The notes beneath the pieces are model-generated. The model ran no database searches and was not told the origin of the DNA. It saw only the letters and a program-made list of their open reading frames with translations. Position numbers and translations under genes: made by a program. Positions 43,521 to 51,176 of a stretch of DNA of 64,000 nt are shown here, one piece after another; position 1 is the stretch's first letter, and each line of letters begins with the position of its first letter. The DNA is from RYN-230 sp963770535 (GTDB taxonomy: Bacteria > Actinomycetota > Actinomycetes > Streptosporangiales > Streptosporangiaceae). Where the stretch lies: the NCBI GenBank assembly GCA_963770535.1, contig CAVYPZ010000006.1, forward strand, positions 1-64,000. The letters run 5' to 3'.

Positions 43521-44618
43521 ATGCTCATCGGCGGTCAGGACATGTTGCTGCCCACGACGATGGTGGGTAACTATCCCAATCCACGGTGGTATGACGGGCA
43601 CGCGTTCGCCACGCTGCCCAAGGGCGAGTTCATCCACGACTCGATCAGCAAGGAAGCGTTCGAGGACGTCGTCGGCGCGATCGTCCGCGACCAGGAGGCC
43701 GCGGGCCTCGACGTGATCAGCGACGGGAAGGTATACGGCGGGGATTCCCCGTACGGCACGATCCTGTACTACTACCTGGAGCGCATGTCCGGATACCGGC
43801 TCTCCGGGCCGCCGATCGGCCTGCCCATCTACTCGACCCTCTTCTCCCCCACCTGCGTCGGGGAGATCAGCCGGGAGGTCCCGTTCCACCTGGTCAACCT
43901 GCGCGCGGTCCGGAAGGCGACGAAAAAGCCGGTCAAGGTGTCCTACACCGGCCTGGGCGTGATCGCCGCGGCCACCACGAACCTGCACTACAAGGACACC
44001 CGGGAAGTCGCGATGGCGCTGGCCAAGGCGTTCAACGAGGACTTCAGGGAGCTCGCCGACAACGGCTGCGACATCATCCAGCTGGATGAGTTCGTCTGGC
44101 CCTACGGCATGGGCGACTGGGAGATCGACGCGCTCAACGCCTCGGTCGAGGGTGTTGACTGCGAGTTCTGGGTGCACACCTGCTGGGGCAACTACTCCGG
44201 CACGCCCGCCTACTTCCCGGACGAGACCACGACCGAGTTCGGCGCGTTCGTGCTGGACAAGCGGGCTTCCGACGCGCCGGCCCCGGAACGGGCGCACGCG
44301 ATCTTCCCGCACGTGCTCAACGCGAACATCACCGCGCTGAACTACGAGGTGGGCCGGACCGGGCCGGACGACCTCAAGCCTCTCACCGACAACAACTGGA
44401 CCAAGCCGTTCGTGGCCGGGGTCATCGACGTGAAAACCACCGTCACCGAGAGCGCGGACGAGGTCGCCGACCGGATCAGGCAGGTCCTCGAGTATGTGCC
44501 CGCCGACCGGCTGGGCCTGTCCACCGACTGCGGGCTGATCAACCTGCCCCGGATGATCGCCGCGGGCAAGCTGCGCGCGCTCGCCGACGGCGCCGCCCTG
44601 GTCCGGGCCGAGCTCTAG
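43521..44618 (+). CDS. MetE-family (epoxyalkane:CoM transferase-like) zinc enzyme 3
   Basis: 365 residues, close paralogue of the protein at 10190 (shared GNYPNPRWYDG, LPIYSTLFSPT, RAVRKATKKPVK and GRTGPDDLKPL). Expected zinc ligands H219, C221 (WVHTCWGN) and C337 (STDCGL), with QLDE at 187-190. It is immediately upstream of the CoM biosynthesis operon, which supports CoM as a substrate. Two paralogues may serve different epoxides or enantiomers. ATG 43521 has AAGGAGCG upstream. A TCCTGGCACC half-motif lies at about 43446. A strong hairpin follows at 44633. Confidence 0.75.
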   Translation: MLIGGQDMLLPTTMVGNYPNPRWYDGHAFATLPKGEFIHDSISKEAFEDVVGAIVRDQEAAGLDVISDGKVYGGDSPYGTILYYYLERMSGYRLSGPPIGLPIYSTLFSPTCVGEISREVPFHLVNLRAVRKATKKPVKVSYTGLGVIAAATTNLHYKDTREVAMALAKAFNEDFRELADNGCDIIQLDEFVWPYGMGDWEIDALNASVEGVDCEFWVHTCWGNYSGTPAYFPDETTTEFGAFVLDKRASDAPAPERAHAIFPHVLNANITALNYEVGRTGPDDLKPLTDNNWTKPFVAGVIDVKTTVTESADEVADRIRQVLEYVPADRLGLSTDCGLINLPRMIAAGKLRALADGAALVRAEL

Positions 44619-44632
44619 GGTCAGCCCTCGCC

Positions 44633-44672
44633 GGCCCCGGGGGCACCGCCGCGCCCGGCCGCCCCCGGGGCC
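44633..44672 (+). terminator. hairpin after MetE-like gene 3
   Basis: GGCCCCGGGGGC (44633-44644) and its exact complement (44661-44672) form a 12-bp GC stem with a 16-nt loop, 15 nt after the stop. It separates this gene from the CoM biosynthesis operon. Confidence 0.6.
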
Positions 44673-44690
44673 AACGAAACCGGCAAACCT

Positions 44691-44705
44691 CACCCTGCCA
44701 GGACA
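44691..44705. promoter_or_regulatory. operator-like motif upstream of CoM biosynthesis operon
   Basis: Minus strand TGTCCTGGCAGGGTG matches TGTCCTGGCAGG of the 6246 palindrome exactly over 12 bases. It lies 61 nt in front of the GTG at 44766. Confidence 0.5.
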
Positions 44706-44728
44706 GCGAAACCACGGTGCCCGCGTGC

Positions 44729-44750
44729 CTATGGTGCGACCACACCATAG
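44729..44750. promoter_or_regulatory. inverted repeat at the promoter/5' UTR of the CoM operon
   Basis: CTATGGTG-CGACCA-CACCATAG has perfect 8-bp arms and ends 3 nt before the ribosome site GGGAGG (44754-44759). It may be an operator or a translational control hairpin. Confidence 0.45.
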
Positions 44751-44765
44751 AGCGGGAGGCGCACC

Positions 44766-45548
44766 GTGCCCGAGTGTCCCACCTTCCTCCAGCTGCCGGC
44801 CCGGGCCGCCAAGCCCCGGTCCCGCGGCGTCACCCACGTCCTGGACAGCGGGCTCACCCCGGAGGGCACCCGGGCCTTCCTGGGCCAGGCCGGGCACCTG
44901 GTGGACATCGTCAAGGTGGGCTGGGGTATCGGCTACATCGACCCGGCGCTGGAGGAGCGGGTCGGCATCTGCGCGGACCACCACTGCCCCGTCTCGCTGG
45001 GCGGGACCCTGTTCGAGGTGGCCGCGGTCCAGGACCGGGTCGGGGAGCTGCGGGACTGGGCGCTGAAGGTGGGCCTGACGCACATCGAGGTGTCCAACGG
45101 GCTGCGCGCGCTGGCGGCCAGCCGCAAGCACGCCCTGGTCCGCGAGCTGGCCGCGGACTTCGTGGTGCTCGCCGAGACCGGCGCGAAGGAGGGCAATTAC
45201 CCGCCGACCCCGGCGGAGTGGGCCCAGGAGATGGCCCGCGACCTCGACGCCGGCGCCACCTGGGTCATCGCCGAGGGCCGGGAGAGCGGCCGGGCCGGGC
45301 TGTACCACGCGGACCAGGGCGTCCGCGAGGACCTGGTCACGGGCATCCTGGACTGGATCCCCCAGGACAAGGTGATCTTCGAGGCGCCGGACAAGGCCCA
45401 GCAGGCCTGGTTCGTCCGGCAGTTCGGGGCGGACGTGAACCTCGGCAACGTCGCGCCGGCCAGCGTGCTGTCCCTGGAGACGTTGCGGCTGGGCCTGCGC
45501 GCCGACACCGCCTCAGCCCGTGCCTGCAGACCCGGCGCCCTGACGTGA
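44766..45548 (+). CDS. xcbB: phosphosulfolactate synthase (ComA/XcbB-like)
   Basis: 260 residues of the ComA fold. Blocks THVLDSGLTP, VDIVKVGWGIGYID, VSLGGTLFEVA, HIEVSNG and TWVIAEGRESG fit phosphosulfolactate synthase. It adds sulfite to phosphoenolpyruvate, the first step of coenzyme M synthesis in bacteria (XcbB1 of Xanthobacter) and in methanogens. Some actinobacterial homologues of unknown role exist, but the aspartase/fumarase and PLP genes that follow are those of the bacterial CoM route. GTG 44766 follows GGGAGG. Confidence 0.88.
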   Translation: MPECPTFLQLPARAAKPRSRGVTHVLDSGLTPEGTRAFLGQAGHLVDIVKVGWGIGYIDPALEERVGICADHHCPVSLGGTLFEVAAVQDRVGELRDWALKVGLTHIEVSNGLRALAASRKHALVRELAADFVVLAETGAKEGNYPPTPAEWAQEMARDLDAGATWVIAEGRESGRAGLYHADQGVREDLVTGILDWIPQDKVIFEAPDKAQQAWFVRQFGADVNLGNVAPASVLSLETLRLGLRADTASARACRPGALT

Positions 45549-45600
45549 CCGGGGTCCTGACGTGACCAGGGTCCTCCCATGACCGGGGTCCTGACGTGAT
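45541..45600 (+). repeat. 17-bp tandem repeat between operon genes
   Basis: TGACGTGACCGGGGTCC starts at 45541, TGACGTGACCAGGGTCC at 45558, TCCCATGACCGGGGTCC at 45575, and a partial TGACGTGAT at 45592. The array covers the stop of the synthase gene and the start GTG (45596) of the next gene, so each unit repeats a TGA/GTGA overlap-like sequence. Slippage here would change the spacing between the two genes. Confidence 0.75.
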
Positions 45601-46513
45601 AGCCGAGCCCGCCCCCAACACCATCACCCGGCCGTACCGCGGCCTGTCCGTGCAGGAGGTCGGCGTGCCGCTCACGCCGGCGGCCATCGGGGGCCTTCTG
45701 GCCAGGCGGGAGATCTACCGGCGCACCGCGTTCCTGGTGCTGCGCAACGGTGCCCAGAGCGCGCTCGTCGCGGTCCGCCCGGCCGACCCCGGCCCGCTGT
45801 TCTCGCCGGTCGCGGAGCTGCGGGTGCTGTCCGGCCCGGAGACGACGGCCTGGATCACCGACCCGGACGCCGACGTGGGAAACGCCTCCTCACTGGCCGC
45901 GTCGGCCCGCAGGCATGAACGCGACGGCGTGCTCGCCTACGTCGTCCAGGGCCGGTTCGAGCACGTCAACTTCATCTGGCGGCCCGCCCCGGTGCAGATC
46001 CGGGTCACCGAGGTCATCCCGCCCCACCCGCCGAAGCTGCTGGCCATGGCCGGGCAGGCCGTCGCCTACGACGAGGACCTGCCCCCGGTCGGCCTGGTCC
46101 TCGACGCCGTCGACGTCCGCGACCTGGTCGCCGCGAACCCGGCGCCGCACTACCTGCTGCCGTGCCGCGGCAGCGGCATGGCCGCCGACGAGGACGTGAG
46201 CTTCCTGGACACCCATCCGCCCTACCGTGAGGACTGGCTGCTGATCGGCTGCGAACGCTCGCGCCAGTTCCACGAGCATTTCTACGCAACGGAACCGTCC
46301 CGGGTCGATCTCTGCCCGAAAGCCAGAGCCGCGGTGGCCCAGGACGGGGAAAGGGTGCTCACCAAGTGCTGCCTGCTCGAACGCGGCATGGAGGTCAGCG
46401 GCAGCACGGCCGTGGTGCCGTGGGGCGCGAACCTCGATGAAGTACGGGCCGCCCTCCGGGCCCTGTGCGGCATCCCGCCAGCCGGCCCCGCACCAGGGGG
46501 CACCGGGTTGTGA
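45596..46513 (+). CDS. uncharacterised protein inside the CoM biosynthesis operon
   Basis: 305 residues. I do not recognise the family. It is soluble, without a signal peptide or membrane segment, and contains six cysteines in the C-terminal half (C190, C219, C240, C258, C259, C291), for example LLPCRGSGM, LIGCERSRQF, TKCCLLERG. That pattern could bind a metal or support thiol chemistry. It starts (GTG 45596) inside a tandem repeat and its stop overlaps the next gene (GTGA), so it is coupled to CoM synthesis. The published bacterial route includes late steps of decarboxylation, thiolation and reduction; this protein is a candidate for a helper or one of those steps. That is inference from position only. 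Confidence 0.7.
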   Translation: MIAEPAPNTITRPYRGLSVQEVGVPLTPAAIGGLLARREIYRRTAFLVLRNGAQSALVAVRPADPGPLFSPVAELRVLSGPETTAWITDPDADVGNASSLAASARRHERDGVLAYVVQGRFEHVNFIWRPAPVQIRVTEVIPPHPPKLLAMAGQAVAYDEDLPPVGLVLDAVDVRDLVAANPAPHYLLPCRGSGMAADEDVSFLDTHPPYREDWLLIGCERSRQFHEHFYATEPSRVDLCPKARAAVAQDGERVLTKCCLLERGMEVSGSTAVVPWGANLDEVRAALRALCGIPPAGPAPGGTGL

Positions 46514-47862
46514 ATAGCGCGCATCCCGCTGACTCAGCGATCTTCGGCCACCTGTGGACCACGCCGGAGGCCTCCGCCCTGTTCACGGACGAGGGACGCA
46601 CCCAGTCGTGGCTGCAGATCCTCGCCGCGCTGGCCCAGGCCCAGGCCGCCGCAGGCCTGGTGCCGGCCGCCGCCGCCGAGGCGATCCAGGCTCATGCCGA
46701 CGTCAGCCTGATCGACCTGGACCTGGTCGCGAAGCAGACCCGTGAGACCGGGCACTCGACCATGGGCCTGATCCGCGCGCTGCGCGACGTCCTGCCGGAG
46801 CACGCACGGGAGTGGGTCTACTACGGGGCGACGGTGCAGGACCTGTCGGACACATGGTCCGCGCTCGTGTTCCGGGCCGTGGGGGACATCGCGGAGCGGG
46901 ACGTGACCAGGATGCGGGACCGGGCCCTCGACCTGGCCGGGCGGTACCGGGACACCCCGATGTGCGGCCGGACGCACGGGCAGCCGGGCCTGCCGATCAC
47001 GTTCGGGTTCAAGGCGGCCGTCTGGGCCGCGGAACTCGGCCGGCACCTGGAGCGGCTGGAACAGGGGCGGCCACGCTGGGAGGCCGTGCAGCTCGGCGGG
47101 GCGCTCGGGAGCATGGAGTTCTGGGGCGACCGGGCGCTCGGCCTGCTGGACGCGTTTGCCGGGCAGCTAGGGCTGGGCGTGCCGGTGGTGCCGTGGATCA
47201 CGGCCCGGGACGGGGTGGCCGAGTTCGCCTGGCTGCTGGCCGCGATCTCCGCCACAGCAGGCAAGATCGGCAACGAGGTCTACCAGCTTCAGCGGCCGGA
47301 GATCGGCGAACTGCGGGAGTCGTTCACCCCGGGCACGGTCGGCTCGATCACGATGCCGCACAAGCGCAACCCGGAGATCTCCGAGCACCTGGTCACCTTG
47401 TCCCGGGTGATCCGGGCCCAGGCCGCCGTGGCCCTGGACGGGATGATGTGCGAGCACGAGCGGGACGGCCGGGCCTGGAAAGCCGAGTGGGTGGTAATCC
47501 CGGAGATCTCGATGGCGTTCGCGGCCTGCGTGGGGTCCGCGGCCCGGATGCTGGACGGGCTGCGCGCCGACCCGGCCCGGATGCTCGCCAATATCAGCAG
47601 CCACCGCGGCTACCTGCTATCCGAGCCGGTGATGCGGGCGCTGGCCGCCCGGCTCGGCAAGCACACCGCGCACGAGAGCGTATACGCCGCGGCGATGCGC
47701 GGCATCGACGCCGGGCAGGACTTCCGCACGGCGCTGCGCAGCGACGCCAGGCTGGACGCGATCCCCGACGCCGAGCTGGATGCGCTGCTGGAGGTGCGCT
47801 CCTCGCTGGGCTCGTGCGCCGCGTTCGTGGACCGGGTCCGGCAGAAGCGGGCCGGGCCGTGA
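46510..47862 (+). CDS. xcbC: aspartase/fumarase superfamily enzyme, XcbC-like
   Basis: 450 residues, closest in look to adenylosuccinate lyase. The superfamily signature GSITMPHKRNP is at 278-288; WVYYGATVQDLSDTW and CGRTHGQPGLPITFGFKAAVW are the other two conserved regions. In the bacterial CoM route XcbC1 removes phosphate from phosphosulfolactate to give sulfoacrylate. The operon setting and lack of purine genes nearby favour that over adenylosuccinate lyase. GTG 46510 overlaps the previous stop. Confidence 0.8.
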   Translation: MNSAHPADSAIFGHLWTTPEASALFTDEGRTQSWLQILAALAQAQAAAGLVPAAAAEAIQAHADVSLIDLDLVAKQTRETGHSTMGLIRALRDVLPEHAREWVYYGATVQDLSDTWSALVFRAVGDIAERDVTRMRDRALDLAGRYRDTPMCGRTHGQPGLPITFGFKAAVWAAELGRHLERLEQGRPRWEAVQLGGALGSMEFWGDRALGLLDAFAGQLGLGVPVVPWITARDGVAEFAWLLAAISATAGKIGNEVYQLQRPEIGELRESFTPGTVGSITMPHKRNPEISEHLVTLSRVIRAQAAVALDGMMCEHERDGRAWKAEWVVIPEISMAFAACVGSAARMLDGLRADPARMLANISSHRGYLLSEPVMRALAARLGKHTAHESVYAAAMRGIDAGQDFRTALRSDARLDAIPDAELDALLEVRSSLGSCAAFVDRVRQKRAGP

Positions 47863-48962
47863 CAGTGAGCGTGGGGGGCCGGGGTGACCGCGGCCGGGCC
47901 GGCCGGACCACCGGGCCGCGAAGAGCCGGCCCCGGGACTGGTGCAGGCAGTTCCGGGGCTGGCCTCGCGGGCCTGCCGCGCGTGGATCTGGTCCTCGCCC
48001 CCACCCCCCTGCACCACGCACCCCGGCTGTCCCGGGAGCTGGGGGTTCCGGTACTGCTGAAAAGAGACGACCTGGCCGGCGCCGGGCTGGGCGGCAGCAA
48101 GCTCCGCGGGCTGGAGTTCCTCATCGCCGACGCGCTCGCACAGGGATGCGACAGCCTGGTCACCGGGGCGGGCCCGCAGTCGAACTGGACCATGCTGGCC
48201 GCCCTGGCCTGCCTGCGTTACGGGATCGAGCCGCACGTGGTCTGCTACGGGACCGGGGCACCCGGGCGGGCCGAGGGCAACCTGCGGCTGCACCGCTGGC
48301 TGGGGGTGGACGTGCGGTTCACCCGGGCAGCGGAACGGTCGTCGGTGGACGCGGGCATCGCGGCGGTCACCGCCGAACTGCGGGCCGCGGGGCGCCGCCC
48401 GTACCCGGTGCCACGCGGCGGCGCGACCGCGCTGGGCGCGCTCGGCTACGTGCGGGCCAGCACGGAAATCGCCGCCCAGCTGGACGGGCTCGGTGCGCCG
48501 CCAGCCGGGCTGTGGCTGGCCACCGGGTCCTGCGGCACCCAGGCCGGGCTGGTCGCCGGGGCCGCCCTGACCGCCGCGCCGTACCAGGTGGTGGGCGTGA
48601 CCGTGAGCCGGCCGGCCAGCGAGTGCCGGGCGCGGATCCGGGAGCTGGCCGCCGCGGCTGCCGCGCTCGCGGGCATCGGGGCTGACCTGGCCGGGCCGGA
48701 CGTGCGGGACGGCTGGACCGGGCCGGGATACGGCATCGCGTCCGCCGCCGGGCAGGCGGCGGCCCGGCTGGTGGCCGGCACGGAGGGCGTGTTCCTGGAC
48801 CCGGTGTTCGGGGCCAAGGCCATGGCCGCGCTGATCGACGGGTGCCGCGCGGGCCGGGTGCAGGGCCCGCAGGTGTTCCTGGTCAGCGGGGGCGCACCCA
48901 CCCTCTTCGCCGGATCGGCCCTCGACGGCCCGGTCCTGGCTGGTTCCGGGGGGGACGGGTGA
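47859..48962 (+). CDS. xcbE: PLP-dependent D-cysteine desulfhydrase/ACC deaminase-like enzyme, XcbE-like
   Basis: 367 residues. PLP lysine K81 in LGGSKLRGLEFL; VTGAGPQSNWTMLAALA and LATGSCGTQAGLVAGA are the substrate and phosphate-binding regions of the D-cysteine desulfhydrase group. In bacterial CoM synthesis the PLP protein XcbE1 is linked to thiolation, i.e. delivery of sulfur to the C2 sulfonate. The first 40 residues are Gly/Arg-rich and probably disordered. The true start could be later, but GTG 47859 overlaps the previous stop. Its stop overlaps the next gene. Confidence 0.8.
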   Translation: MTVSVGGRGDRGRAGRTTGPRRAGPGTGAGSSGAGLAGLPRVDLVLAPTPLHHAPRLSRELGVPVLLKRDDLAGAGLGGSKLRGLEFLIADALAQGCDSLVTGAGPQSNWTMLAALACLRYGIEPHVVCYGTGAPGRAEGNLRLHRWLGVDVRFTRAAERSSVDAGIAAVTAELRAAGRRPYPVPRGGATALGALGYVRASTEIAAQLDGLGAPPAGLWLATGSCGTQAGLVAGAALTAAPYQVVGVTVSRPASECRARIRELAAAAAALAGIGADLAGPDVRDGWTGPGYGIASAAGQAAARLVAGTEGVFLDPVFGAKAMAALIDGCRAGRVQGPQVFLVSGGAPTLFAGSALDGPVLAGSGGDG

Positions 48963-50473
48963 TGACTGGCAGCACTGCCCCGGAGGGCTATCTGGGCACC
49001 GCGGCCCGGATCACCAGCGGTCCCGCCCCCGAGCTGGTCGAGGCGGGGTACGGGCTGGAGATCGCCGACGCGCCGCTGCTGCACCGCGGCCTCACCCTGG
49101 CCGATCTCGCCCATCTCGTCGAGCTGGTCGAGTGCGGTGCGCTCACCCGGGACGAGGCGGCGCCGGTCGCGGCGGTCCTGCTCAGCCTGCTCGGCTCGCC
49201 CGCTGGCGAGTTCCCCTACGACCCGGTGTACGGCGACGCCTACAACAGCCGGGAGCGGGAACTGGAACGCGAACTCGGGCCGGCGGCCGGCCGCCTCCAC
49301 CTGGGCCGGACCCGCCGCGAGGCGGGCCGCATCGCGTTCCGCCTCGCCCTCCGGGACCGGCTGCTGAGCCTGCACGCCGACGTGGCGTCGTTCGCCCGCG
49401 CGGTCGCGGACCAGGCCACGCGGCAATCCGGCACGCTGTGGGCGGACACCACCTACCTGCAGCCTGCCCAGCCGTCCACGTTCGGTCACTACCTGGGCGG
49501 ATTCGCCGAGCAGGCCGTGCGCCACCTGGACCGGATCGAGGCCGCCTACGGGCTCGCGGACGTCTCCCCCGGCGGGGCAGGCGGGGTGGGCGGGACCCGC
49601 CTGCCCCTGGACCGGGGCCGCCTGGCCCGCGCGCTGGGATTCGGCGCGGTCGGCCCGCATACCCGGGACGCGATGTGGTCGGCTGACGCCCTGGCCGACG
49701 CGGTCCTCGTGGCGGCGCAGGCCGTGGCGACCATCAGCCAGCTCGCCTCGGACCTGGAGATCTTCGCCAGCCCCGCGTTCGGGTACGTGACACTGGACGC
49801 TTCACTGTGCCGGGCCAGCGTGCTCATGCCGCAAAAGCGCAACCCGTACGCGCTGCCGGTGCTGCGCGGGGGCGCGGGGACGCTCGTCGGCCGCCTGGCC
49901 GGGCTGCTGGCCACCGGGCTCACCCCGTCGGCGCGCACCGACAACTGGCTGTACGCCTACGGCGAGGTAGCGGGGGCCCTCGACCTCGCGGGACGGCTCA
50001 TCCGGCTGGGATCGGCGGTGGTGACCGGGCTGACCGTGGACACCGGCGTGCTGGCCGAGCAGTCGGTCAGCCATTTCACCGCGGCCGCCGACCTCGCGGA
50101 GGAGCTGACCCAGCGTTACCGGCTCGACTACCGCACGGCTTACCGGGTGGTCGGCCGGGCCGTCGCGGCCACGATGGCCAGCGGCGGGGAGGAGCTGTCC
50201 GTGCCGGTGGTGCGCGCCGCCGCGTTGCAGATCACCGGAGCCGACCTGCCGGTCACCGCGGACGTGCTCACCGCGGTGACCGATCCGGCCGCGGCCGTGG
50301 CGGCCCGCGACGCGCCGGGCGGCGCGAGCCCCGGCCGGGTCCGCGAGCATGCCCGGCGGGTGCGGCGGCGGGTGGGCGCGGCGCGGCAGTGGAACGCCGC
50401 CCGCCGGGCCCGCGAGGCCGAGGCCGAGACCGCACTGATCGCCGCGGCCCGGGCGCTCACGTCCGGTGGGTGA
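48962..50473 (+). CDS. xcbD: aspartase/fumarase superfamily enzyme, XcbD-like
   Basis: 503 residues, argininosuccinate lyase-like. Signature SVLMPQKRNPYALP near 286-299; DAYNSRERELE and DTTYLQPAQPSTFGHYL are the other conserved blocks. A C-terminal extension is Arg/Ala-rich. In the bacterial CoM route XcbD1 is the second superfamily member and, as I recall, acts in decarboxylation of sulfoacrylate. Last gene of the operon, and its ATG overlaps the previous stop. No arginine genes are near, so true argininosuccinate lyase is unlikely. Confidence 0.78.
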   Translation: MTGSTAPEGYLGTAARITSGPAPELVEAGYGLEIADAPLLHRGLTLADLAHLVELVECGALTRDEAAPVAAVLLSLLGSPAGEFPYDPVYGDAYNSRERELERELGPAAGRLHLGRTRREAGRIAFRLALRDRLLSLHADVASFARAVADQATRQSGTLWADTTYLQPAQPSTFGHYLGGFAEQAVRHLDRIEAAYGLADVSPGGAGGVGGTRLPLDRGRLARALGFGAVGPHTRDAMWSADALADAVLVAAQAVATISQLASDLEIFASPAFGYVTLDASLCRASVLMPQKRNPYALPVLRGGAGTLVGRLAGLLATGLTPSARTDNWLYAYGEVAGALDLAGRLIRLGSAVVTGLTVDTGVLAEQSVSHFTAAADLAEELTQRYRLDYRTAYRVVGRAVAATMASGGEELSVPVVRAAALQITGADLPVTADVLTAVTDPAAAVAARDAPGGASPGRVREHARRVRRRVGAARQWNAARRAREAEAETALIAAARALTSGG

Positions 50474-50516
50474 ACGCCGCCGCCCGGTCAGCCAGCGTGT
50501 CCTGGGCAGGTGGCGG

Positions 50517-50960
50517 TTACTCGCGCGTCCAGTGCGGCCGGCGGAACATCCGGCCGATCCGGTCGTGCAGCGCCTGGCCGGTCTCACCCAGCATGTTCAC
50601 GTGATAGACGGGCGTCCCGTCCGGCGGGGGCAGCAGCGCGACCGCCGAATGGTCCAGATCGCAGCGGATGTACCCGGCGGTGATGGCGGCGATCTGGTCA
50701 GCGTCCACGAAGCGCAGCCCGCCCGATGGGGACGCGCGCTGCAGGTTCCTGGCCGTCGCCTGGTGGCCTTTCGCGAGCTCCTTCTGGATCTCCCGGCCGG
50801 CCAGGGCTCCCCCGCCGACCCAGACCACGATCCCGTCGAACAGGTCCAGCTGCGGGACTTCGAGCACGTGTTCCAGGATGCCGAACTGCTCCCTGTCCCG
50901 GGTGAGCACCGGGATGCCCGGTGTCACCGCCTCGTAGGAGACCAGGAACTCATCTTCCAC
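50517..50960 (-). CDS. PRC-barrel-like small protein
   Basis: 147 residues from GTG 50960 with GGGAGG at the right distance. EDEFLVSYEAVTPGIPVLT, REQFGILEHVLEVPQLDLFDGIVV fits a PRC-barrel fold, and the C-terminus LHDRIGRMFRRPHWTRE is conserved-looking. Role unknown; PRC-barrels occur in RNA-processing and stress proteins. Convergent to the CoM operon with 43 nt between stops. Confidence 0.6.
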   Translation of the reverse strand: MEDEFLVSYEAVTPGIPVLTRDREQFGILEHVLEVPQLDLFDGIVVWVGGGALAGREIQKELAKGHQATARNLQRASPSGGLRFVDADQIAAITAGYIRCDLDHSAVALLPPPDGTPVYHVNMLGETGQALHDRIGRMFRRPHWTRE

Positions 50961-51176
50961 GCCGAACCTCCCGGGTACCGGCCCGCACCAGTGCGGGAAC
51001 GACGCTAGATGGAGAACGGAGAACGCCGCACCGCCAATATACGGAGGCGGAACCCGCACCGGGGACGGGCCGCCACACACGGCAGCGGCGCGGCGTCCGG
51101 GACGGCAGTGCCGCGCTCGTCCGGCTCCGGCACGCCCCGGGTGCTCTGGCTGGTCGGGGTCACACAACCGCATATG

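Noticed and set aside
46812..47858. In-frame upstream extension of the PLP enzyme gene
   Set aside because: It is a shadow of the XcbC-like gene; the GTG at 47859 overlaps the previous stop and gives the normal length.
47859..50473. Arginine biosynthesis (argininosuccinate lyase) operon
   Set aside because: No other arginine genes are present, and the neighbours are a ComA-type synthase and a desulfhydrase-like PLP enzyme, which point to CoM.
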